64,000 bases of DNA. Origin: Flavobacterium lacisediminis (GTDB taxonomy: Bacteria; Bacteroidota; Bacteroidia; Flavobacteriales; Flavobacteriaceae). The DNA is taken from the NCBI RefSeq assembly GCF_025909975.1, contig NZ_JAPCIO010000009.1:1-64000 (forward strand), written 5' to 3'. Positions within the stretch are counted from its first letter, which is position 1. Each line of letters opens with the position of its first letter. Below the pieces are notes generated by a model, which did not search any database, was not told the origin of the DNA, and was given only the letters and a program-made list of their open reading frames with translations. Shown one piece after another: positions 8,677-15,112 of the stretch. Made by a program: the position numbers and the translations under genes.

Positions 8677-8871
8677 ATGCCCAGACCGATGTTTTCTTAC
8701 ACCAAGTCAATTTTGGAGAGAGTGAGTTTTGATGCGAAACTATTTTGTAAAGAATTAGAGAAAGCAGTGAGAATATTGCTTCCTTATGAAATAGATCAAT
8801 TGAGAGAGTGGCTTTTACAGTTTACCGAAGAGAAGCCAGAATTAAGACAATGTTTAATTTATATCAACTAA
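8677..8871 (+). CDS. Conserved small hypothetical protein
   Basis: 64 residues (MPRPMFSYTKSILERVSFDAKLFCKELEKAVRI then LLPYEIDQLREWL). Short helical cytoplasmic protein without a known domain; similar small proteins occur widely in flavobacteria by my recollection. Good frame with a terminator right behind it, so it is probably a real single-gene unit. No function can be offered. Confidence 0.75.
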   Translation: MPRPMFSYTKSILERVSFDAKLFCKELEKAVRILLPYEIDQLREWLLQFTEEKPELRQCLIYIN

Positions 8872-8877
8872 AAATAT

Positions 8878-8908
8878 AAAGTCCCGATAATCTCGGGACT
8901 TTTTTTAT
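8878..8908. terminator. Terminator between the small ORF and oxyR
   Basis: Stem AAAGTCCCGAGATT-like: AAAGTCCCGA pairs with TCGGGACTTT, followed by seven Ts. It lies between convergent genes and probably serves both. Confidence 0.9.
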
Positions 8909-8923
8909 GGTTTAAATTGAAAT

Positions 8924-9862
8924 TTATTTTGTTTTTGGACTTATAATTTCTACATCACTAAAAGCTATTGCTCCACGGACAACGCCAGATATAGTATCTC
9001 GTAGGGCGTTAATAATGTGTATTTTCAATTCGTTTTTAGGATAAATCAAACTGACTTCTCTCGCAGGTTTTGGATCTTTAAACGGTTTTAGTTTTTCTTT
9101 ATTTTTTTCATTCAAATCTAAAGTATGCAAATAAGGAAGCAAAGTAGTTCCTAAACCTTCATCGGCTAGTTTGATAAGCGTTTCAAAACTGCCGCTTTCC
9201 AATTGAAAATGACTATCAGCTATATATTTATTGTTTTTACACAAGTTAAGAATTCCATTTCTGAAACAATGTCCGTCTTGTAAAAGTAAAATCTTGTCCA
9301 AGTCTAAATCGGAGATTTCAATTTCTTTTTTTTCAATCGATGGATGATTTGAAGGTACATAAGCTACGAAAGGTTCGTAATATAAAACGATTTCCTTTAA
9401 ATTTTCTTCTTCAAGTGGTGTAGCTGCAATAGCACAATCTAAATGACCATTTTTTAATTTCTTGATAATATCTTCAGTGGTTTGTTCTTCAATAATTAAA
9501 TTGACTTTTGGATATTTTTTAATGAAATTACTCAAAAACATAGGAAGTAATGTTGGCATTACTGTTGGAATTATCCCCACTTTAAATTCGCCACCAATGT
9601 AGCCTTTTTGTTGGTCAACAATATCTTTAATTCTTCCTGCTTCGTTTACTATGTTTTTTGCTTGGTTAACGATTTTTTCACCAACTTCTGTTAACAATAT
9701 TGGTTTTTTGCTTCTATCAAAAATTAAAATATCTAATTCATCTTCTAATTTTTGAATTTGCATACTTAATGTAGGTTGTGTTACAAAACATTTTTCAGCA
9801 GCTAACGTAAAGTTTTTATATTCGGCTACTGCCAAAACATAGTATAATTGAGTAATTGTCAT
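8924..9862 (-). CDS. oxyR: Hydrogen peroxide sensor OxyR (LysR family)
   Basis: 312 residues. N-terminal LysR helix-turn-helix (YVLAVAEYKNFTLAAEKCFVTQPTLSMQIQKLE), then a type 2 periplasmic-binding-like effector domain. The sensor loop reads LLLQDGHCFRNGILNLC. Counting from Met1, the two cysteines fall at 199 and 208, exactly the positions of the redox pair in E. coli OxyR. The sequence LIKLADEGLGTTLLPYL matches too. It turns on peroxide-defence genes when the disulfide forms. It is divergent from dps, its classical target. Confidence 0.93.
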   Translation of the reverse strand: MTITQLYYVLAVAEYKNFTLAAEKCFVTQPTLSMQIQKLEDELDILIFDRSKKPILLTEVGEKIVNQAKNIVNEAGRIKDIVDQQKGYIGGEFKVGIIPTVMPTLLPMFLSNFIKKYPKVNLIIEEQTTEDIIKKLKNGHLDCAIAATPLEEENLKEIVLYYEPFVAYVPSNHPSIEKKEIEISDLDLDKILLLQDGHCFRNGILNLCKNNKYIADSHFQLESGSFETLIKLADEGLGTTLLPYLHTLDLNEKNKEKLKPFKDPKPAREVSLIYPKNELKIHIINALRDTISGVVRGAIAFSDVEIISPKTK

Positions 9863-9880
9863 AACATTGGTAAATTTGAT

Positions 9881-9939
9881 GCAAATATAAAAACTATCAA
9901 TTAAATTTATAGGGAAGGGTGTGGAATTTTGTAAATTTG
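9881..9939. promoter_or_regulatory. Divergent oxyR/dps promoter region
   Basis: The oxyR side carries TATATTTGC (reverse strand, 9881-9889) as its -7 element. The dps side carries TAAATTTG at 9932-9939. Neither has a good -33 TTTG at 19-21 bases. Between them, CTAT at 9894 and ATAG at 9909 form a CTAT-N11-ATAG pair, which resembles a LysR-type T-N11-A box but does not follow the OxyR tetrad spacing. An activator-dependent dps promoter is plausible. Confidence 0.45.
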
Positions 9940-9958
9940 AGAAAATAAGTACTAAATT

Positions 9959-10438
9959 ATGAAACTTAATAGCTTAGGATTACCAGTTGAACAATCTGAA
10001 GAATTAGTAAATGAATTGATCGGATTGTTATCAAACTTTCAAATATATTATCAAAATTTAAGGGGTTTACATTGGAATATTAGAGGAAAAAGATTTTTTG
10101 ATTTGCACTTAAAATTTGAAGAATTATACAACGATAGTCAGTTAAAAATTTATTTAATTGCAGAGCGTGTACTTACTTTAGGAGGAACTCCTTTGCATAC
10201 ATTTTCAGATTATATTGCAAATAGCAAATTAAAAGTAGGAAAAGATATTTTAAAAGATGTAGAAGCTATTCAGCTGATTTTAGAATCGTTAAGTGTTTTG
10301 CTACAAGTTGAAAGAGTAATTTTAGCTAAAGCATCAGAAATAAATGATGAAGGAACTAATTCTATGATGTGTGATTTTATTGCCGAGCAAGAAAAAACCA
10401 ACTGGATGCTCAAAGCTTGGTTGGACGAAGAAATTTAA
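9959..10438 (+). CDS. dps: Dps ferritin-like DNA-protection protein
   Basis: 159 residues, four-helix ferritin-like fold. The inter-subunit ferroxidase residues are visible: LRGLHWNIRGKRFFDLHLKFEELYND (His, Asp, Glu), and IAERVLTLGGTPLHTFSDY follows as in Dps proteins. It stores iron with peroxide and shields DNA as a dodecamer. No Lys-rich N-terminal tail is present, so direct DNA binding may be weak. It faces oxyR across a 96-base intergenic region and ends in a strong terminator. Confidence 0.95.
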   Translation: MKLNSLGLPVEQSEELVNELIGLLSNFQIYYQNLRGLHWNIRGKRFFDLHLKFEELYNDSQLKIYLIAERVLTLGGTPLHTFSDYIANSKLKVGKDILKDVEAIQLILESLSVLLQVERVILAKASEINDEGTNSMMCDFIAEQEKTNWMLKAWLDEEI

Positions 10439-10446
10439 GATGCTCA

Positions 10447-10487
10447 AAAAAATAATGCTGTGAAAATTCACAGCATTATTTTTTTAC
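10447..10487 (+). terminator. Terminator of dps
   Basis: Long stem AATAATGCTGTGAA / TTCACAGCATTATT with a run of Ts, starting eight bases after the stop codon. Confidence 0.92.
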
Positions 10488-10527
10488 TAATAGTTGAATT
10501 ACTATAAAATATTTTTATATTTGTTAT

Positions 10528-10821
10528 ATGAAGTTTTTATCAACTGTTTTTTTATTCTTATTCATTACTTTTTTAGCTACTCCAACATTAATTGGTATGG
10601 TAGATAAAGAAGCAGATACCTCTTATTTTTACACGATGTGTGAAGAAGAGGAAAATCATTCGCTATTTAATGAAATTAAAACGGTACAAACTACGAATTA
10701 TTCAGTTGTTCATTTTTCATTCGGAGAGTTAGCAAAACTTAATGTTCTAATAGAACACGATTTATTAAGTTTTGACAATTTGGCACACCAAATTTTCTCT
10801 CCACCTCCTAATTTCTCATAA
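10528..10821 (+). CDS. Hypothetical small exported protein
   Basis: 97 residues. One N-terminal hydrophobic segment (FLSTVFLFLFITFLATPTLIGMV), then an acidic region with CEEEENHS and a Pro-rich C-terminus (HQIFSPPPNFS). It lacks a lipobox, so a signal anchor or signal peptide is likely. I do not recognise the family. It sits 74 bases upstream of the SulP gene on the same strand and the stop codon is inside a stem-loop covering the gap, so both may share a transcript. Confidence 0.6.
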   Translation: MKFLSTVFLFLFITFLATPTLIGMVDKEADTSYFYTMCEEEENHSLFNEIKTVQTTNYSVVHFSFGELAKLNVLIEHDLLSFDNLAHQIFSPPPNFS

Positions 10822-10882
10822 TACATTTCGTTTTTCTTTATTAACACTCTTTTAATTTTTGAGTGTACTATTAATGTATTAT
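10818..10882 (+). other. Nested stem-loop between the small gene and sulP
   Basis: A 10-base outer stem (ATAATACATT at 10818-10827 with AATGTATTAT at 10873-10882) encloses an inner hairpin ACACTC / GAGTGT (10844-10849 with 10861-10866). The outer arm includes the stop codon of the upstream ORF, and the structure ends 12 bases before the SulP ATG. There is no T-run behind the outer stem, so it is not a standard terminator. Confidence 0.55.
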
Positions 10883-10894
10883 ACAAAAAAATTC

Positions 10895-12490
10895 ATGAAT
10901 AATCATTCTATTTTTTCCAATGTAAGAGGAGATCTTGCATCTGGTCTTGTTGTATTTTTAGTGGCTTTGCCATTGTGTTTAGGAATTGCATTAGCATCTG
11001 GAGCACCTTTGTTTTCAGGTATTGTTTCGGGTGTAATTGGCGGTGTAGTTGTTGGTTTTTTAAGTAATTCAGCATTGAGTGTTACTGGACCTGCAGCGGG
11101 GTTAACAGCTATCGTTCTTGCAGCAATTACTGATTTGGGAGGATTTGATATTTTCTTAGTTGCGGTAATTTTAGCAGGATTAATTCAAATCGCTTTAGGC
11201 TTTTTAAGAGCGGGAAGTTTTTCTAATTATTTTCCCACAAGTGTTATTGAGGGAATGTTAGCTGCTATTGGAATCATTATTATTTTAAAACAAATTCCAC
11301 ATGCTTTTGGTCATGATGTAGATAACGAGGGCGATTTTTTCTATATTGAAAAATCGGGTCATACTACCTTTGATACTTTAATTGAGTCTATCAACTATAT
11401 TCATACAGGTGCTTTGATAATAGCGTTATTATCAATTGCTATCTTAATTACTTGGGAAAAGGTTCCTGCTTTAAAAAATATAAAAGTTGTTCCTGGAGCA
11501 TTAGTTGTCGTTGTAGTTAGTATTTTATTGAATGAATTTTTTATTCAATCGGGTTCAAGTTTAGCGATTGTTACTCAAAACCATTTGGTGAGTTTGCCTT
11601 CTTTTACTGAAATTAGTAATGGATTTGCTTTACCAAATTTCGCTTCCTTAACAAACGAAAAAGTGTGGATTGTAGCGGTAACCATTGCTGTTGTTGCGTC
11701 CATTGAAACATTATTATGTATTGAGGCGACAGATAAATTAGATCCTTACAAACGATTTACAGACACAAATCGTGAGTTGAAGGCTCAAGGTATTGGAAAC
11801 ATTGTTAGTGGTTTATTAGGTGGCTTGCCAATGACATCTGTTGTTGTTCGTTCGTCTGCCAATATAAATTCTGGTGGTAGAACTAAATTCTCAACTATTT
11901 TTCATGGATTGTTGTTATTCACTTTTGCATTATCCATTCCGTTTATCTTAAATAAAATTCCATTAGCTGCATTGGCTGCGGTTTTATTAATGGTTGGATA
12001 TAAATTAGCGAAACCAAGCGTTTTTGTTCACTTGTGGAATAATGGATATTCTCAATTTATTCCTTTTGTAGTTACCGTAATTGCGGTTGTTCGTATCGAT
12101 TTATTAAAAGGTGTAGGAATTGGTTTAGCAGTGAGTATAATATTTATCTTGTATCAAAACTTGAAATTTGCTTATTCTTTCAAAAAGGAATCATTACACA
12201 ATGGTGATATAATTACAATTAAACTAGCTGAAGAAGTTTCATTTTTAAATAAAGCAGCTATTAAAAATACATTAGGAAGTATTCCAAAAGGTTCTAAATT
12301 AGTTATCGATGCATCAAACACCAAATATATTGATTTTGATGTGGTAGAATTGATAAAGGATTTTAGGAATGTAAAAGCCGAAGACAAAAAAATAGATTTA
12401 ACCTTAAAAGGATTTAAAGAGCATTATAATTTAGATAATACTGAATTTAAACACATTGAAATTAAAGAAGATAAAAAAGAAATAGAATAA
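10895..12490 (+). CDS. SulP family anion (bicarbonate-type) transporter
   Basis: 531 residues from the ATG at 10895 (MNNHSIFSNVRGDLASGLVVF); the longer frame needs a TTG and begins inside the stem-loop. N-terminal SulP membrane domain with VALPLCLGIALASGAPLFSGIVSG and SVTGPAAGLTAIV, followed by about ten to twelve helices. The C-terminal STAS domain carries VIDASNTKYIDFDVVELI. SulP proteins carry sulfate, bicarbonate or other anions. The two carbonic anhydrase genes directly behind point to bicarbonate here. The next gene starts two bases after this one. Confidence 0.9.
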   Translation: MNNHSIFSNVRGDLASGLVVFLVALPLCLGIALASGAPLFSGIVSGVIGGVVVGFLSNSALSVTGPAAGLTAIVLAAITDLGGFDIFLVAVILAGLIQIALGFLRAGSFSNYFPTSVIEGMLAAIGIIIILKQIPHAFGHDVDNEGDFFYIEKSGHTTFDTLIESINYIHTGALIIALLSIAILITWEKVPALKNIKVVPGALVVVVVSILLNEFFIQSGSSLAIVTQNHLVSLPSFTEISNGFALPNFASLTNEKVWIVAVTIAVVASIETLLCIEATDKLDPYKRFTDTNRELKAQGIGNIVSGLLGGLPMTSVVVRSSANINSGGRTKFSTIFHGLLLFTFALSIPFILNKIPLAALAAVLLMVGYKLAKPSVFVHLWNNGYSQFIPFVVTVIAVVRIDLLKGVGIGLAVSIIFILYQNLKFAYSFKKESLHNGDIITIKLAEEVSFLNKAAIKNTLGSIPKGSKLVIDASNTKYIDFDVVELIKDFRNVKAEDKKIDLTLKGFKEHYNLDNTEFKHIEIKEDKKEIE

Positions 12491-12492
12491 AT

Positions 12493-13176
12493 ATGAAAGC
12501 ACATAATAAAGAAACTCAAGCACAAATGACACCTCGTAAAGCATTACAATTTTTACAAGAGGGAAATGATCGATTTATTAATAATTTAAAAGCGAACAGA
12601 AACTTATTAGAACAAGCCAACGAAACTCGTGATGGACAATGGCCATTTGCTACGATTTTAAGTTGTATTGATAGTAGAACTTCAGCGGAATTGATTTTTG
12701 ATCAAGGTTTAGGCGATATTTTTTCGGTACGAATTGCTGGAAATATCGTAAATACCGATATTCTGGGAAGTATGGAATTTGCTTGTAAAGTAGCTGGTTC
12801 TAAATTAATCGTTGTTTTAGGTCATTCAAAATGTGGCGCTGTAAAAGGAGCTTGTGATCATGTTGAAATGGGAAATTTAACTGAACTATTATCAAAAATT
12901 CAACCTGCAGTTTATCAAGAAAAAGAAACGACAGATGACAGAACTTCAAAAAACAGTGGATTCGTTGAAAATGTAGCAGAAATCAATGTAAAACGAAGTG
13001 TAAAAAACATAATCGAAAGAAGTTTTGTTTTAGAACAAATGTTAGAAGAAGGTCAAATCGGAATTGTAGGAGCAATGCACGATATCGAGTCGGGTAAAGT
13101 AATTTTCTATGATGATGTTATGTATATTAAAGATAATTCTAATCCTGAATTTACGGTTACAGCACTAAGACACTAA
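12493..13176 (+). CDS. Beta-carbonic anhydrase (first)
   Basis: 227 residues. Zn ligands and catalytic dyad are visible as SCIDSR (Cys58, Asp60, Arg62) and GHSKCGAVKGA (His111, Cys114), the beta-class pattern. It interconverts CO2 and bicarbonate in the cytoplasm. There is no signal peptide. The 2-base gap to the sulP gene argues for translation coupling and a joint role in holding or using inorganic carbon. A long-stem terminator follows. Confidence 0.92.
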   Translation: MKAHNKETQAQMTPRKALQFLQEGNDRFINNLKANRNLLEQANETRDGQWPFATILSCIDSRTSAELIFDQGLGDIFSVRIAGNIVNTDILGSMEFACKVAGSKLIVVLGHSKCGAVKGACDHVEMGNLTELLSKIQPAVYQEKETTDDRTSKNSGFVENVAEINVKRSVKNIIERSFVLEQMLEEGQIGIVGAMHDIESGKVIFYDDVMYIKDNSNPEFTVTALRH

Positions 13177-13199
13177 AGTAAATTTTAAACCATAATTAT

Positions 13200-13248
13200 A
13201 AAAAGCTATCATTTACCAAATTGTAACATGGAATTGATAGCTTTTTTA
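13200..13248 (+). terminator. Terminator after the first carbonic anhydrase
   Basis: Stem AAAAGCTATCA / TGATAGCTTTT with a 22-base loop and T-run. It separates the sulP unit from the second carbonic anhydrase gene. Confidence 0.8.
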
Positions 13249-13273
13249 TTTTATATTTGATACCACATATACA

Positions 13274-13915
13274 ATGAAAATGACTGATTTTTACAAAAAG
13301 ATATTAGACAATAACAAAAAATGGGTGGAGAACAAATTAGCCATTAGCCCAAACTATTTCAAAAATTTAGCCGACGGACAAAGTCCACCACTTTTATGGA
13401 TTGGTTGTTCGGATAGTCGTGTTCCTGCAAATGAAATTATTGGGGCTGAACCTGGAGAAGTTTTTGTACATCGAAATATTGCTAATATGGTTGTGCATTC
13501 TGATATGAACATGTTAAGCGTATTGGATTACGCTGTAAACGCTTTAAAAGTAAAACATGTCATTGTTTGTGGACATTATGGTTGTGGTGGAGTTAAAGCC
13601 GCAATGGGAAATACTTCTATTGGAATTATTGATAATTGGATTCGTCATATTAAAGATGTATATCGTTTTCATCATGAAGAATTAGATGCCATTACCGATG
13701 AAAAAGAACGCTTCAATAAATTCGTAGAAATCAATGTAAAAGAACAAGTTATGGATTTAGCCAAAACATCCATTGTTCAAAACGCATGGAAAAACGGACA
13801 AGAGTTATCGTTACACGGTTGGGTTTATGGTCTTAACGATGGTTATGTAACCGATTTAGGTGTGAATTTTAGTTGCGATAAAGACTTGGATGATGTGTAT
13901 CAGTTGAAGTTTTAA
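13274..13915 (+). CDS. can: Beta-carbonic anhydrase (second)
   Basis: 213 residues, close to E. coli Can in layout: WIGCSDSRVPANEIIGAEPGEVFVHRNIAN gives Cys45, Asp47 and Arg49, and CGHYGCGG gives His101 and Cys104. These are the Zn ligands and Asp-Arg dyad of the beta class. Cytoplasmic. It has its own position behind a terminator, so it is likely transcribed independently of sulP. The last four bases overlap the convergent LETM1-like gene. Confidence 0.93.
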   Translation: MKMTDFYKKILDNNKKWVENKLAISPNYFKNLADGQSPPLLWIGCSDSRVPANEIIGAEPGEVFVHRNIANMVVHSDMNMLSVLDYAVNALKVKHVIVCGHYGCGGVKAAMGNTSIGIIDNWIRHIKDVYRFHHEELDAITDEKERFNKFVEINVKEQVMDLAKTSIVQNAWKNGQELSLHGWVYGLNDGYVTDLGVNFSCDKDLDDVYQLKF

Positions 13916-15108
13916 TCATCTAAATTCTCATTAAAAGCAGAAGGCAATAATTGCGGAATAAATTTTATCAAAATAGGCAATAATAAGCCACCACCAGGAA
14001 GTAAAAATATAGTTAACGACGGAACTGTTTTACAGATATCTAGTAACTGTTTTTTTACTTTCTTTTTTTCGTCTTTGCTCAAATCTTTAGTGGTTGATTT
14101 GGCTAAAAGTTGCATCAATTCGCCACTTTCCTTAATTTCTTTTGTTAATCTGTCTTTGTTTCGAATGATTAGTTTGGTTACATTTTTATTGGCTTGATCG
14201 TAAAAATGTTTGATAGGATTGGAATAATTAAAGAACGGAATTTCATGATTGTACTTATTAATAAAGTAATCAATTTCACCTATACTTTTATCTAAAATGA
14301 CTTTATTGAGTTTTAAATCGTTAGTCAAATTTTCTAGAAAAGAAACTTCATGTTGTTCTAATTTTTCATCGCTCCACAATGCCATTTGAGCAATATCTAA
14401 CAAGTATAATTTCTCTAAAACATCGGGATAACGGTTTAATTTCAAATCTGAAAACTCAATATTTTCGATACTTGTAAATTTGGTGTAGCGAATAGAATTT
14501 TCAAATAACTTTACTAAAAGTTCATCATATTTAGACTTATTTTGCTTGATATTTAAAGCCAAGGCTACCAATTTAATACAATCCGATTCTACATTTTTTA
14601 AGTAATCCGATTGTAATTCACCGTTTTTTATAAAATAGTGAAACGCCAAAACATCAATAAACAACAAAGCATTGGTTATAATGTGAGAAAAGTTTTTGCT
14701 AATGCTGTTCTGATTGGTTTGAATTCTATCGTCAATAACCTTTTCTAATCGCGAACTGTGACTTCCTTCTGGTAATAATTTCTTGATAAAATTCAGATTT
14801 TCGGGCTGAATAAGACCGTAGAACTTATATACCGATTTAATAAAATCTTCCGATTTTGGACTAGCATTTTGAAGTGCATAAATCGAATACAATGTATTGA
14901 CAAACCCTACTTTTGTTATTTCATCATACGACCATTTGCTGGTGTTAATTTGATTTTTAAGTTGGAAATTAACTACATAACCATAAATAAAACCCGTTGC
15001 TCTACAATCTTCGTAAAATGACAAATAATCGCCTTGAAAATCAATAAAATTAGTTTGATTTTCAGCAAAAAACTTGTCAATCCATCCATTTGCAGAAGGG
15101 TTTATCAT
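13912..15108 (-). CDS. LETM1-related (biofilm-associated type) protein
   Basis: 398 residues, mostly helical. The C-terminal part KKVKKQLLDICKTVPSLTIFLLPGGGLLLPILIKFIPQLLPSAFNENL resembles the single hydrophobic helix and 'LP-G-LP' motif of LETM1-like proteins, and flavobacterial proteins of this kind are annotated as LETM1-related biofilm-associated. The long N-terminal region (MINPSANGWIDKFF onward) has no recognised domain. Function is not established. It follows uvrA by four bases on the same strand, so it is probably in one transcript with uvrA. Confidence 0.65.
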   Translation of the reverse strand: MINPSANGWIDKFFAENQTNFIDFQGDYLSFYEDCRATGFIYGYVVNFQLKNQINTSKWSYDEITKVGFVNTLYSIYALQNASPKSEDFIKSVYKFYGLIQPENLNFIKKLLPEGSHSSRLEKVIDDRIQTNQNSISKNFSHIITNALLFIDVLAFHYFIKNGELQSDYLKNVESDCIKLVALALNIKQNKSKYDELLVKLFENSIRYTKFTSIENIEFSDLKLNRYPDVLEKLYLLDIAQMALWSDEKLEQHEVSFLENLTNDLKLNKVILDKSIGEIDYFINKYNHEIPFFNYSNPIKHFYDQANKNVTKLIIRNKDRLTKEIKESGELMQLLAKSTTKDLSKDEKKKVKKQLLDICKTVPSLTIFLLPGGGLLLPILIKFIPQLLPSAFNENLDD

Positions 15109-15112
15109 TTTT

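Noticed and set aside
9894..9912. Possible full OxyR operator between oxyR and dps
   Set aside because: Only a CTAT-N11-ATAG pair exists. The OxyR consensus needs four tetrads with 7-base spacing, which is not present, so it is mentioned only as a weak LysR-type candidate.
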